Position numbers and translations under genes: made by a program. From assembly GCA_903891475.1 (NCBI GenBank), contig CAITEP010000040.1, forward strand, positions 1-64,000: a DNA stretch of 64,000 bases, in the 5' to 3' direction. The notes beneath the pieces were generated by a model. The model searched no databases, was not told where the DNA came from, and saw nothing but the letters and a program-made list of their open reading frames with translations. Of this stretch, positions 1 to 9,520 are shown piece after piece (the first letter of the stretch is position 1; each line of letters opens with the position of its first letter). The DNA comes from an uncultured Mucilaginibacter sp. Lineage in GTDB: Bacteria; Bacteroidota; Bacteroidia; Sphingobacteriales; Sphingobacteriaceae.

Positions 1-40
1 TTACAGTTCAAACACGCCTTTTTTTGACGATTTCATATAA

Positions 41-74
41 CAAAAAAAGCAAATTGAAATCAATTTCAATTTGC
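41..74 (-). terminator. Rho-independent terminator after the DUF2807 gene
   Basis: A perfect 12-bp inverted repeat (arms 49-60 and 63-74, loop of 2) is followed, reading the minus strand, by a run of seven T (complement of the A run at 42-48). It lies about 75 bp past the stop of the minus-strand DUF2807 gene, as expected for its terminator. Positions 1-40 hold nothing convincing beyond an 11-codon minus-strand ORF. Confidence 0.7.
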
Positions 75-148
75 TCCTTATATCTTGTTGTAAAACAGAT
101 TATTACAAAGGTTTTACCAACTATTTTTGTCTATTAAATCTGTAAAAA

Positions 149-847
149 TTAGTTTGATTTTCTGACTTTACCAGAGCCAATTGAATTTGAGCTTACGCTT
201 GCATTACCGGTATAATATACGCTTCCAGAACCAATTATATTTGCATCAATCTTGTTGGAGGCTATGAGATAAACATTGCCAGATCCAGCTATTGATATAT
301 TGGAAGTTTGTGTATTTAACTCTTTACCAAGCATTTGGCCAGAACCGGCAATTGATACACTGATTTTATTTGATGAACCTTTTACATGGGCAGATCCTGA
401 ACCTGCAATTGAAACGTTTAATTGATCGGCTTTTATACTAGTTATAACATCGCCCGAACCAGCAATTGATATGGAAGTTTTATTAGCGTCTAAGCCACCT
501 TCTTCAACATTCAAGGTTCCAGACCCCGCATTACTTAATTCTGCTATTGATTTTGCTGTTATATATACTTCTATGCGGCCATCATAATGGTAATTGTGGC
601 GCTTTTTAAATCTTATTTTTAAGTTGTTATCTTCCACAAAGGTTTCTATTTCGCCTAAAATAGCTTTGTCTGCGTTTATTTTTAGGCTTTCGGTTCCATT
701 AACTTTTATATGAATATTAAATGGGCCTGCCGAGGAAATAGCTTTAAACCCCGAAACAGACCTGGTTTCTTCACTTTGTGCATAAAGATTATTTTGGATT
801 GATAGTACAATTAAAGTACAGACTAAAATATAAATTATTTTTTTCAT
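149..847 (-). CDS. Exported DUF2807 (GIN-domain) adhesin-like protein
   Basis: This 232-aa protein has a signal peptide (MKKIIYILVC start, cleavage near LYAQ), so it is exported, probably to the periplasm or cell surface. The body matches the putative auto-transporter adhesin head domain DUF2807, common in Bacteroidota and of unknown biochemical role. The motif SIAGSG or a variant (IIGSG, SIGSG) recurs about every 20 residues, as expected for a right-handed beta-solenoid. The open frame continues 23 codons further upstream, but the start at 847 places the signal peptide correctly. It stands alone on the minus strand behind its own terminator, downstream of phoU and separated from it by a second terminator, so it is probably not part of the pst operon. 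Confidence 0.85.
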   Translation of the reverse strand: MKKIIYILVCTLIVLSIQNNLYAQSEETRSVSGFKAISSAGPFNIHIKVNGTESLKINADKAILGEIETFVEDNNLKIRFKKRHNYHYDGRIEVYITAKSIAELSNAGSGTLNVEEGGLDANKTSISIAGSGDVITSIKADQLNVSIAGSGSAHVKGSSNKISVSIAGSGQMLGKELNTQTSNISIAGSGNVYLIASNKIDANIIGSGSVYYTGNASVSSNSIGSGKVRKSN

Positions 848-963
848 GATGATTGTTTTTAATAAGATGCAATTAGATACCAATATGTTGCATGAAGCAT
901 ACGAAGAAGAAAACAAATACTTTTACACAGTTCAACTAAGTAATGATATCAAATTACCTGACA

Positions 964-991
964 CAAAAAAAGGCAGATTTGGGTCTGCCTT
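964..991 (-). terminator. Terminator of the pst-phoU operon
   Basis: The inverted repeat AAGGCAGA / TCTGCCTT (970-977 and 984-991, 6-nt loop) is followed on the minus strand by a T run (complement of the A run at 965-971). It sits 24 bp past the phoU stop and closes the phosphate operon. Confidence 0.75.
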
Positions 992-1014
992 CTTTATAAG
1001 ATAATATTAGTTTT

Positions 1015-1701
1015 TTATTCCTCCCCTTCAAATTTCTTTTTGCTGCTTTCAAGGTGCTTTAAAACCTTAGCTTCTATATAAAAAATAATTTCTTCGGCAA
1101 TGTTTTTTGATTGATCACCAACCCGCTCTAACTTACGTATTACTGATAGCATATAAAGTGCTTCGGGAACACTGTCAATATCAGCCTTAATTACCGCTCC
1201 GATAGTAGCAGGAGCATTTTCGTTGATATCATCTAAAACATCATCTCTTTTAAAAATACTACGGGCCAATACAGTATCTTCCTTCTCGAACGCGGTACGT
1301 GTATCACTTAAAATATTGATGGCTTCATCATACATGCGTAGCAATGAAGTGCTTTCCATGGCGGCCTGATCAAAATTTACCGACGATTCAATGATAAACA
1401 ATGCAATACCCGCGGCAATATCACCAATTCGCTCTAGGTTTGAGTTTATTTTCAATGCTGCCAAAATAAATCGTAAATCTACCGCTACAGGGCAGTGTAA
1501 AGCCAGTATATTTTCGCAATCTCTGTCGATTTTTAGCTCGAAGGAATTTACTCTCTTTTCTTTTATTAAAACTTCCCTTGCAAGGTCTTTATCAAAGCTC
1601 ACCATCGCCTCTTTGGCTTTGTTTAGTTGTGATTGAACCAAAACCCACATACTTACCACTTCCTTTTTTAGGGCGGTTATTTCGCTTTCTATTGGTGTCA
1701 T
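1015..1701 (-). CDS. phoU: Phosphate-specific transport accessory protein PhoU
   Basis: PhoU is a cytoplasmic all-helical protein that links the PstSCAB transporter to PhoR-type sensing and restrains phosphate uptake. The 228-aa length is normal for the family. The two PhoU repeats are visible through their paired metal-cluster motifs, ERIGD at residues 90-94 and ERVGD at 192-196. It is the last gene of the minus-strand pst operon, 91 bp after pstB, and is followed by a terminator. Family and context agree, so the assignment is secure. Confidence 0.95.
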   Translation of the reverse strand: MTPIESEITALKKEVVSMWVLVQSQLNKAKEAMVSFDKDLAREVLIKEKRVNSFELKIDRDCENILALHCPVAVDLRFILAALKINSNLERIGDIAAGIALFIIESSVNFDQAAMESTSLLRMYDEAINILSDTRTAFEKEDTVLARSIFKRDDVLDDINENAPATIGAVIKADIDSVPEALYMLSVIRKLERVGDQSKNIAEEIIFYIEAKVLKHLESSKKKFEGEE

Positions 1702-1792
1702 AATATTAAGTTTTAAAATTTATAAACTGATTTGTGAATTTATAAGCTCACAATAATCAATGATACTTATTAATGATATTAAACGGCTAATC

Positions 1793-2551
1793 TTAACTAA
1801 ATCTTCCGGTTATATAATTTTGTGTACGTGTATCAGTAGGTGAGGTAAACATAGTTTTAGTATCGTCAAACTCAACCAATTCGCCCATGTAAAAGAACGC
1901 CGTTTTATCACTCACCCTTGCAGCCTGCTGCATATTGTGTGTTACAATAATAAGGGTATAGTTTTCTTTTAATTCATGAAATAAAGTTTCAACACTAGCA
2001 GTCGAAATAGGATCGAGCGCCGAAGTTGGTTCATCAAATAAAATTACTTCGGGTTCCATGGCAATGGCTCTAGCTATGCATAGACGCTGTTGCTGACCGC
2101 CCGACAGGAACGTTCCTTTTTTATGCAATGAATCTTTTACCTCATTCCATAATGCTGCCGAAGTTAATGATTTTTCAACTATATTATCTTGTTCGGCTTT
2201 AGCCACCTTCAAACCGTTTAATTTATAACCAGCCACTACATTATCATAAATGCTTAAGTTAGGGAATGGGTTTGGTCTTTGAAAAACCATTCCAATTTTA
2301 TACCTAACGTAAATAGGGTTCATGTTGTAAATTTCATCATCATATAATTTCAATGAGCCTTTACCGGTTGCACCTGGTATTAATTCGTGCATACGGTTTA
2401 TACAACGTAAAAAGGTTGTTTTACCACAACCTGATGGCCCCATAACCGCAATTACCTGGTTTTTTTCAATCCCTATCGATACATCTTTAACTACATGGTT
2501 ATCGCCAAACCACGCGTTAAATTTTGTTGCACTTATAACTGTATGTTCCAT
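1793..2551 (-). CDS. pstB: Phosphate ABC transporter ATP-binding protein PstB
   Basis: This is the ATPase of the high-affinity phosphate importer, on the inner face of the cytoplasmic membrane. Its 252 aa carry Walker [10 protein letters not shown] (residues 38-46), the ABC signature LSGGQQQR (149-156) and Walker B LFDEP (171-175). The H-loop histidine follows in [15 protein letters not shown], a sequence typical of PstB. The start overlaps the pstA end by 19 bp, which suggests translational coupling. Confidence 0.97.
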   Translation of the reverse strand: MEHTVISATKFNAWFGDNHVVKDVSIGIEKNQVIAVMGPSGCGKTTFLRCINRMHELIPGATGKGSLKLYDDEIYNMNPIYVRYKIGMVFQRPNPFPNLSIYDNVVAGYKLNGLKVAKAEQDNIVEKSLTSAALWNEVKDSLHKKGTFLSGGQQQRLCIARAIAMEPEVILFDEPTSALDPISTASVETLFHELKENYTLIIVTHNMQQAARVSDKTAFFYMGELVEFDDTKTMFTSPTDTRTQNYITGRFS

Positions 2552-3375
2552 TTTTTTGTAATGAACTTGGTAAATAAATTGAGTGTTAAAACAAACATTA
2601 ATAATATAAATGATGCTCCCCAGGCAAGATCATGCTGATCATCATAAGGGCTTGTCGCATAAGTAAATATTAAATGCGGTAAGCTTTCCATTGGCTTAGC
2701 CATATTGGTTGATAAAAAGCTATTGCCCAAAGCGGTAAATAATAAGGGAGCTGTTTCGCCTATAATACGTGCTATTGATAATATGATACCTGATAGAATA
2801 CCTGCAAAACCGCAAGGAACAATTACTTTTAAAATTACCCTATAATAAGGAACTCCTAATGATAAGGCAGCTTCTTTTAAGGAAGGTGGTAGCAATAACA
2901 AGGTTTGCTCGGTAGACCGGATAACTATAGGTAACATCATAATTGCAAGTGCCATACTTCCTGAAAAGCCCGAAAAGCCTAATGGTTTTACCAACCAAAA
3001 ATAAACCACTATGCCAACTACAATAGAGGGAACACCTTGTAATATGTCAACACATAAACCGGTGTAGTAGGATAGTTTGGTGCCTGGGTTCTCGCTTAAA
3101 TATATGCCTGTAAGTATACCTATTGGGATGGCAACAACAGATGCGATAATTATTATGAAAAAGCTACCTACCAGCGCATTGGCAATACCCCCGCCTTTCT
3201 CCCCTTCGGGAGCTGGTATATGAGTTAAAAAGTGCCAATTAACCTGCATTACGCCTTGCTTAATAATGTAAAGCAAAACTATAATTAAGGGAATGGTAAC
3301 TACAAAAGCGAAAAAAACAATTACTGCCTTAAATAAAATATTTTTGGAATTTCTAATTCCTATACGTGCATCCAT
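2533..3375 (-). CDS. pstA: Phosphate ABC transporter permease PstA
   Basis: This 280-aa inner-membrane permease subunit pairs with PstC to form the phosphate channel. It has an N-terminal membrane segment, several further hydrophobic helices, and the EAA loop that contacts PstB in the stretch [20 protein letters not shown]. The start lies 4 bp after the pstC stop and the end overlaps pstB, so pstCAB is one tight translational unit. The length is normal for the family. Confidence 0.95.
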   Translation of the reverse strand: MDARIGIRNSKNILFKAVIVFFAFVVTIPLIIVLLYIIKQGVMQVNWHFLTHIPAPEGEKGGGIANALVGSFFIIIIASVVAIPIGILTGIYLSENPGTKLSYYTGLCVDILQGVPSIVVGIVVYFWLVKPLGFSGFSGSMALAIMMLPIVIRSTEQTLLLLPPSLKEAALSLGVPYYRVILKVIVPCGFAGILSGIILSIARIIGETAPLLFTALGNSFLSTNMAKPMESLPHLIFTYATSPYDDQHDLAWGASFILLMFVLTLNLFTKFITKKWNIQL

Positions 3376-3379
3376 GCTT

Positions 3380-4297
3380 TTAGTTATTGGTGTATTTGGT
3401 AATAATACGTTTGCCTATAAGGTTAATAATCACGGTCACAAAAAATAGCACCAAACCAAGTTCAATAAGTGCCGAAAAGTACAATGTATGGTCGGCTTCG
3501 GCAAATTCATTCGCAATAACACTGGCCATGGTATTGCCGGGACCGAAAAATATGTTTTTAAATGAATCAGCAATAGCACTTGTATTACCAATAAGCATGG
3601 TAACTGCCATAGTTTCTCCCAAGGCTCGTCCAAGTGATAAAAGAATACCTGCAAATAACCCGCTGCGGGTATAAGGTAAAATAACAGATCTAATTACTTC
3701 AAACCTTGTAGCCCCAAGAGCATATGCACCTTCTTTTAGTGGTGAAGGTACCATTCTGATTAATGAAGTACCTAATGACGCTGCATAAGGAATTATCATC
3801 ACGGCTAATACAATTGAAGAGGTAAAAACTCCAACCCCGTAAGGTTGTACCCCTATCTTAGTTTCAAATGTGCGTATTATAGGTACCAAAACAAATAAGG
3901 CCCAAAAACCATAAATGATAGATGGTACAGCAGCAATTAGTTCAATCGTGTTTTTTAATAAATTTGATAACCAACCTTTAGTATTGTATTCGCCAAGATA
4001 AATACCAATAGCGATTGAAAATGGGATAGAAATAATTAATGCGGTAAATGAAGTTAGCAAAGTGCCTATTAAAAATGGATAAGCACCGTAAATGTTACTA
4101 ACCGGATCCCAAACCTTACCCCAAAGGTATTTAATTCCCAAGGCCTTAATAGAGGGCATTGATTGAATAATCAATGTGATTAATATACCTACAACCAAAA
4201 CCAATAAAATACCGCTTATAAAAATCAAAATTCTTTTAAAAGCAGTATCCCATTTCATTTGGGTGTACGATAGGTCTAACCTTTTATTATTTTCCAT
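3380..4297 (-). CDS. pstC: Phosphate ABC transporter permease PstC
   Basis: PstC is the second permease subunit of the phosphate importer. It has about six membrane helices and an EAA loop seen in KEGAYALGATRFEVIRSVIL. I chose the start MENNKRLDLSYTQ at 4297, giving 305 aa, because it begins directly with the cytoplasmic leader; a start eight codons upstream (4321) is also open. A large hairpin separates it from pstS and may lower its expression relative to the binding protein. Confidence 0.95.
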   Translation of the reverse strand: MENNKRLDLSYTQMKWDTAFKRILIFISGILLVLVVGILITLIIQSMPSIKALGIKYLWGKVWDPVSNIYGAYPFLIGTLLTSFTALIISIPFSIAIGIYLGEYNTKGWLSNLLKNTIELIAAVPSIIYGFWALFVLVPIIRTFETKIGVQPYGVGVFTSSIVLAVMIIPYAASLGTSLIRMVPSPLKEGAYALGATRFEVIRSVILPYTRSGLFAGILLSLGRALGETMAVTMLIGNTSAIADSFKNIFFGPGNTMASVIANEFAEADHTLYFSALIELGLVLFFVTVIINLIGKRIITKYTNN

Positions 4298-4352
4298 CTT
4301 TATATTTCCAAAAACTATCAATTTATTATATAATCCAAATACAGAAAGCTAA

Positions 4353-4388
4353 AAATAAGCAGTGTAACCTAAGTTACACTGCTTATTT
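4353..4388 (-). terminator. Intercistronic hairpin between pstS and pstC
   Basis: Perfect 16-bp arms (4353-4368 and 4373-4388) enclose a CTAA loop. On the minus strand the hairpin is followed by a short T run (complement of the A run at 4351-4355). It lies between the pstS stop and the pstC start. It could be a partial terminator or an RNA-stabilising 3' end that keeps pstS message above pstCAB message. The stem is certain; its function is inferred from position. Confidence 0.65.
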
Positions 4389-4428
4389 CACTTTTCTGCT
4401 GTGGTGTTTATTTTATTATGGTCTAAAA

Positions 4429-5481
4429 TTATAAAATTGCTTTACCATCATAGGTAGCGGATTTTAATATTTTTTCAGCAATCTTTAAAGCTGATTTTGA
4501 AAGCGGCGCATAATTTAATGGCTCACAATCTTTCTGACCTTCGTGGATGTTGTACCACAATAATTTCAATAAAGTTTTTGCTCTGTCGGCCGAGCGATCA
4601 CCATATTTTTGTTCTTTATAAATTAAAGCCCAAGTAAAGCTGGTAATAGGGTAACCTTTAGGGTTGTCAGTATTGGTTAATGATACAATCGCGTCGGCAG
4701 GTAAGGTTGATACATTACTTGATAACGTGGTTGACGCCAAGGTGGGGGTAATAAACTGTCCGGCTTTGTTTTTTACATCAGCATATGGCATTTTATTTTG
4801 AACCGCGTAAGCCAATTCTACATAACCAATGGCACCGGGAGTTTGTTTTACTAAACCTTCAACGCCTGCATTCCCTTTGCCACCTAAACCAGCTGGCCAG
4901 TTAACCGCGCTAGCTTTACCAACTTTACTTGCCCAATCGGCATTAACTTTGGTAAGGTAATCAGTAAAAATAAAGGAAGTACCGCTACCGTCTGAACGGT
5001 GAATAACAACTATGGGCATATCTGGTAATTTAACACCTTTATTTGCCGCGGCAATTTCAGGGCTATTCCAATTTGTGATTTTGCCTAAATAAATATCGGC
5101 TAGATTTTTACCATCAAGCTTCAATTTTCCGGTAAAACCAGGTAGATTGTATGAAATTACAACTGCCCCAGCTGCCATTGGGATATGCAGCACTGGTACA
5201 CCGATTTTTTTGGCTTGCTCATCATTTAGTGGAGCATCAGAACCTCCAAAGTCAACTGTTTTATTGGTTAACTGTAAAATACCGCCACCTGAACCGATGG
5301 CTTGATAATTTACTTTTACATGGTACGCGGCGTCATACTCTGAAAATATCTTGGTAAACAAAGGGTTTACAAAGGTACTGCCGGCACCTAGCAAGGTATT
5401 ATCTTGCGCAGAAGCTGATAAGGTTGTGCAAATGCATGCTAATGCAACAATTGCCAACTGTAAACTTTTAACTACTTTCAT
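4429..5481 (-). CDS. pstS: Periplasmic phosphate-binding protein PstS
   Basis: PstS binds phosphate in the periplasm and delivers it to PstCAB. The 350-aa precursor has a signal peptide ending near LSASAQ. It shows the family's ligand-binding segments: GAGSTFVNPLF just after the signal, AIGSGGGILQL, and the conserved HRSDGSGTSFIFTDYL loop. The length fits the family. It follows a porin gene by 80 bp and precedes pstC across a strong hairpin, the usual arrangement for expressing the binding protein in excess. Confidence 0.96.
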   Translation of the reverse strand: MKVVKSLQLAIVALACICTTLSASAQDNTLLGAGSTFVNPLFTKIFSEYDAAYHVKVNYQAIGSGGGILQLTNKTVDFGGSDAPLNDEQAKKIGVPVLHIPMAAGAVVISYNLPGFTGKLKLDGKNLADIYLGKITNWNSPEIAAANKGVKLPDMPIVVIHRSDGSGTSFIFTDYLTKVNADWASKVGKASAVNWPAGLGGKGNAGVEGLVKQTPGAIGYVELAYAVQNKMPYADVKNKAGQFITPTLASTTLSSNVSTLPADAIVSLTNTDNPKGYPITSFTWALIYKEQKYGDRSADRAKTLLKLLWYNIHEGQKDCEPLNYAPLSKSALKIAEKILKSATYDGKAIL

Positions 5482-5523
5482 TGGTTTTACTTTAATTATT
5501 TGTTTATTTTATTTATATAAGTT

Positions 5524-5554
5524 GTTCTCCAAATTGGGGCCACATTTGGAGAAC
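5524..5554 (-). other. Hairpin between the porin gene and pstS
   Basis: Perfect 11-bp arms (5524-5534 and 5544-5554) enclose a 9-nt loop in the 80-bp gap after the porin stop. No T run follows on the minus strand. It may be an mRNA-processing or stabilising stem rather than a full terminator. Confidence 0.5.
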
Positions 5555-5561
5555 TAAATTA

Positions 5562-6959
5562 TTACTTGCCGAAAGTATAGTAAAAAGTAAATCTATATAC
5601 TAAAGTATGGTCGTCATGAACGTAACCTGCTGTGGTTGAAGTTCTTTGATCTTTATAATCTACTAACCAAAAATTCGGCATAAAGTGTACATTTTTTGTT
5701 GGGTTATAATCTAAACCTCCTGTCCAAAACTGCTCTTTTACAGTTGGATTATAAGAACCGTAATTGGTATTAACAGTATAAGAATCAGCGGTATTAAACT
5801 TTGTATCAGGATTATAATTGTCAAAACGTAAAAAATAGTTCCAATTTTTAGCAACCGGGCCTTTTACCCAAAATGAAAACCCATTAACTGTAGCATCTTC
5901 AGGTAACTTTGTAGTACTGTTTTGTACACCGCTAGCTATATTTTGAGTGTAAGCTTCAACGCCTAAGGTAATAGGTTTAGTAGTGTAAGAAGCGAATATT
6001 TTTAACATGCTATGGTCTTGACCAGCGGTGATAGCAGAAGTTGATGCTGCAGTTTTGGCATAATCTGCATAAACATCAACAAATAGCTTTTTATCAAAGA
6101 ATTTACCCCAAAGAACTCCATAAAATATTTTATAAAAACCAGTATTAGCATTGGCTGCAGATAATAAACTTGCAGTACTATTGTTGCCTATCATAGCTAC
6201 ATAACCAAAGTTTTTAGTTGCGGGGTCAAAAGTTCCTTGTAAGGCGGCGCCAACATCGTAAGAATTATTTTTATGAAAGTCAGTTATCGTTTTTTCAATT
6301 GAACGGTAACCCCAAGTTGCTTCTGATAAAGAAACCGGAGCGTTTGTGCCTGGCTCGTTTAAAGCAAAACCAGGTGTACTCATTTCACCTATTACAAAAT
6401 CTGTTCCAGTCCATACGTCTCTAACTCTTAAATTAAAGTTTTTAATCCAAAAAGCCATTTTGCCATCCACCAAATTATCACCATTTTGGATGGTAGTAGT
6501 AGCACCACTAAAGGTACCTGTGTTGGCGCTTGGTTCGCTGGCTAATAAAACCTCAGCCTTAAACTTTTTTGTAATTTCATAATCGTAACCTAAATATAAG
6601 CGACGGAATTGGAAAGCATTCCGATTTGCTGGCACGCCATTATACATGGTTTCGCTGCCTCTGTTGGTCGCGTCGGAGTGTTGGTCAAAATACATATCGC
6701 CGAAGGTATAACCCCATAATCTTCTTTGTGGCTTCCAAGTAGTATCTTCGGCTGCCTTTATTTGTTTTTTGGTATTGCCAACAGTTTCTCCCTTGTCAAC
6801 TTTTACAGTTGCAGGATATTCAATTACAGTATTTGATTTGGTAACTTCGCTAACTGTATTTTCATTGCTAACCAAATTCTGTGCTTGTGCCAGGTAACTT
6901 ACCAGCACAAAACAAATCACTAACGCTACGCTAATGTTTTTAGTAAAGATTTTTTTCAT
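5562..6959 (-). CDS. Outer-membrane porin associated with phosphate uptake
   Basis: This 465-aa protein has a signal peptide (start MKKIFTKN, cleavage near YLAQAQ). Its body consists of alternating aromatic and polar strands and ends in FTFYYTFGK, a typical C-terminal beta-barrel signature. It resembles Bacteroidota porins of the phosphate-selective OprO/OprP type, though I cannot confirm the family by search. It is the first gene of the minus-strand pst operon, so its probable role is to carry phosphate across the outer membrane to PstS. The frame is open 11 codons upstream (to 6992), but the internal start gives the proper signal peptide. Confidence 0.75.
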   Translation of the reverse strand: MKKIFTKNISVALVICFVLVSYLAQAQNLVSNENTVSEVTKSNTVIEYPATVKVDKGETVGNTKKQIKAAEDTTWKPQRRLWGYTFGDMYFDQHSDATNRGSETMYNGVPANRNAFQFRRLYLGYDYEITKKFKAEVLLASEPSANTGTFSGATTTIQNGDNLVDGKMAFWIKNFNLRVRDVWTGTDFVIGEMSTPGFALNEPGTNAPVSLSEATWGYRSIEKTITDFHKNNSYDVGAALQGTFDPATKNFGYVAMIGNNSTASLLSAANANTGFYKIFYGVLWGKFFDKKLFVDVYADYAKTAASTSAITAGQDHSMLKIFASYTTKPITLGVEAYTQNIASGVQNSTTKLPEDATVNGFSFWVKGPVAKNWNYFLRFDNYNPDTKFNTADSYTVNTNYGSYNPTVKEQFWTGGLDYNPTKNVHFMPNFWLVDYKDQRTSTTAGYVHDDHTLVYRFTFYYTFGK

Positions 6960-7316
6960 AATTTCAATAAGAATAAATAAATTTTTTTTCAAAGGTGGTT
7001 GTTTAACGTTACCTCAATGTTAAGGAAGTATTAAAATTTTATAACACTACTTTGTTCTCTCTTTTATTAAATGTAGCTATTAGGTTATTTAATAAATTTT
7101 TAAGAAAAAAATTAGATAATAATGAAAGTTAAAATTTCAAAAATGTATATTTATGGTGGCTTTAATTTTAGTATTCGATTTTTTGGTAAATAAATTTAAC
7201 ACCATATTAACAATAAAGCCATAATTGATAAAGGTCTTAGCTTTAAGGGACTAATAATCTATACTAAAAGATAAAAATCAAAATGATTTAATTATAAAAA
7301 ACTATAATTCTAAAAA
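6960..7316. other. 357-bp non-coding region upstream of the porin/pst operon
   Basis: This is very AT-rich sequence with no open frame of note. It must hold the promoter of the porin-pst operon, but I could not identify a Pho-type operator by eye. A weak hairpin (AATTATA at 7290-7296 with TATAATT at 7303-7309) lies just past the GNAT gene stop and may terminate it. Confidence 0.5.
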
Positions 7317-7817
7317 TCACCACCTTTTTTCATAGCACAAAAACCTTAATCCAGGTCTAAATCCCAAATCAATTTTTCCCGAGAATTTATAACCTACAGT
7401 TGGGAATAATTTTTGTGTTGCCTCATTATTTGAATTGGTATCAATTCTCAGAATATTAATTCCACGCTTCATACCTATTTCCTCAGCCTTTAATAAGAGT
7501 GCCCTGGCTATTCCTTTTCCTCTATATAGGTTACTTACCGCCAACCTATGTGTTACAATGGCTGTCTCGGTTATATCCCAGCCAATTGTAGCATATTCAG
7601 GTTCTTGGTCGGTTGTTATGGCTGCTATTCCTGCAATTATCCCATCCTCATCTGCTACCCAAAGTTGCTGCTGTTGTATATCATTATCAAAAACCTCCAT
7701 ATTGGGATAATTTTCATCCCATTGAAAATTTCCATTCTTATTCATTAAAGGAACCACTTCATTTATTAAGTTTATGATTTGTGAGAGATCATTTTTAGTA
7801 GCGAGTCTTATTTGCAT
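7317..7817 (-). CDS. GNAT family N-acetyltransferase
   Basis: This 166-aa cytoplasmic protein has a single GNAT fold covering the whole sequence. The acetyl-CoA pyrophosphate loop is visible as RGKGIA in LYRGKGIARALLLKAEEIG, followed by the usual NEATQKLFPTVGYK segment. The substrate cannot be read from the sequence. The start MQIRLATKND at 7817 begins exactly at the domain's first strand; a start ten codons upstream is open but adds an unlikely leader. It is a single gene, divergent from the GH32 gene. Confidence 0.85.
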   Translation of the reverse strand: MQIRLATKNDLSQIINLINEVVPLMNKNGNFQWDENYPNMEVFDNDIQQQQLWVADEDGIIAGIAAITTDQEPEYATIGWDITETAIVTHRLAVSNLYRGKGIARALLLKAEEIGMKRGINILRIDTNSNNEATQKLFPTVGYKFSGKIDLGFRPGLRFLCYEKRW

Positions 7818-7963
7818 TAATAAATTTATTTTTTGATAAATGTACAATTCTGTTTAAGCTATATCAATTTGCAAATAAACTAAAGTTCAATACGAATAAT
7901 CATTTTAGCTTTTATTTTAATTAAGTTTGCTTTACCAAATCACTTACATTTTGAATAAATAAA

Positions 7964-9487
7964 ATGGATATAAAAAAAACCTTATTTATTGGTTTAACCT
8001 TATTAATCACACTAAATTTAAATGCTCAAAATTTAATGGATAGCGTTTACAATGAACCTTACCGACCGCAACTACACTTTTCGGCCAAAGAGAAATGGAT
8101 GAACGACCCTAATGGTATGGTTTATTATAATGGGCTTTACCATTTGTTTTTTCAATATTACCCTAATGGTATAACCTGGGGGCCAATGCATTGGGGGCAT
8201 GCTACCAGTAATGATTTGGTACATTGGCAGCAACAACAAATCGCGCTCTTTCCTGATAGCCTTGGTTACATATTTTCGGGTAGCGCGGTAGTTGATAAAC
8301 ATAATACTACAGGCCTTGGTAAAAACGGGCAAGTTCCATTAGTGGCTATTTTTACCCATCACGACCCGATTGGTGAAAAAGCGGGTACCAATACGTTTCA
8401 ATATCAAAGTTTGGCCTATAGTTTGGATGAAGGTAAGACTTGGGAAAAGTATTCCGGCAATCCGGTTTTAAAAAATCCGGGAATTCGAGATTTTAGAGAC
8501 CCTAGTGTACAATGGTACGCCCCGCAAAAAAAATGGGTGATGACTTTGGCCACTAAAGATAGGGTTACTTTTTACTCATCGCCTAATTTAAAGGAATGGC
8601 GGAAGGAAAGTGAGTTTGGTAGCAATATTGGTGCTCACTTGGGGGTTTGGGAATGCCCTAACCTTTTTAAGTTAAAACTGAAAGAAAAAACTTATTGGGT
8701 ACTCATGGTTAGCGTAAATCCTGGTGGGCCAAACGGAGGCTCGGCAACACAATATTTTATTGGTGATTTTAATGGTACTGAATTTAAAACCAGTGTTCCA
8801 AACCCGGTAACAAAATGGGCCGATTACGGTCCGGATGATTATGCCGGTGTAACTTGGTCAAATACTGGAAATAGAAAAATATTTTTAGGCTGGATGACCA
8901 ATTGGACCTATGCCCAACAAGTGCCAACCGAAAAATGGCGCAGCGCTATGACCGTACCTCGTGAGCTAAAACTGATGGAAGTGAACAACGATGTATTTTT
9001 AAGATCGACCCCGGTTAAGGAGTTAAAAGATTTAGAAGCATCAAATAGAAACTTAACCGGAACTATCCAAAGCACAAATGCCATTACCCTTGATATCAGC
9101 AATAAACTACTTTTTAAATTAAATATTGACTTTGATAAAATAGGCGAGTTTACTTTAGTTATGGAAAACAATAATGGCAATAAATTGGAAATTGGTTATG
9201 ACAGTAATACAAAGGCCTATTATATAAACAGGTCAAAATCAGGGATTGTTGATTTTAATCCAGAATTTCCGAAATTAATTTCCGCGCCAAGGCTAACTTC
9301 AACAGTGGTAACAAGATTGGAACTGATACTGGATGCTTCATCTGTAGAGGTTTTTGCCGATAATGGCCTTACCGTTTTAACAAGCACCTATTTCACTAAA
9401 AATCCATTTAATAAGCTGACCATAAAAAAGAATAAAAATACAGCAGTCAAAACTGCCAAAATAGCTGGTTTAAAATCAATTTGGTAA
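7964..9487 (+). CDS. Exported GH32 fructan hydrolase (levanase/fructanase type)
   Basis: GH32 enzymes hydrolyse beta-fructosides such as levan, inulin or sucrose with retention of configuration. The 507-aa protein has a signal peptide (cleavage near LNAQ), so it acts in the periplasm or on the cell surface. All three catalytic signatures are intact: WMNDPNG with nucleophile Asp48, RDP at 178-180 (transition-state Asp179), and WECPNLF with acid/base Glu230. A C-terminal beta-sandwich follows, ending in the typical SSVEVFADNG strand. Exact fructan specificity is unknown. It runs convergent with the putative regulator at 9521-10534, beyond which lies the SusC/SusD pair, so a fructan-utilisation locus is one possible reading of this neighbourhood. 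Confidence 0.93.
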   Translation: MDIKKTLFIGLTLLITLNLNAQNLMDSVYNEPYRPQLHFSAKEKWMNDPNGMVYYNGLYHLFFQYYPNGITWGPMHWGHATSNDLVHWQQQQIALFPDSLGYIFSGSAVVDKHNTTGLGKNGQVPLVAIFTHHDPIGEKAGTNTFQYQSLAYSLDEGKTWEKYSGNPVLKNPGIRDFRDPSVQWYAPQKKWVMTLATKDRVTFYSSPNLKEWRKESEFGSNIGAHLGVWECPNLFKLKLKEKTYWVLMVSVNPGGPNGGSATQYFIGDFNGTEFKTSVPNPVTKWADYGPDDYAGVTWSNTGNRKIFLGWMTNWTYAQQVPTEKWRSAMTVPRELKLMEVNNDVFLRSTPVKELKDLEASNRNLTGTIQSTNAITLDISNKLLFKLNIDFDKIGEFTLVMENNNGNKLEIGYDSNTKAYYINRSKSGIVDFNPEFPKLISAPRLTSTVVTRLELILDASSVEVFADNGLTVLTSTYFTKNPFNKLTIKKNKNTAVKTAKIAGLKSIW

Positions 9488-9520
9488 AAATACCAAACTC
9501 GGCATAGCATTATTTGAAGG

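Noticed and set aside
1..36. 11-codon ORF at the left edge on the minus strand
   Set aside because: Too short to support, and it lies next to the terminator of the DUF2807 gene.
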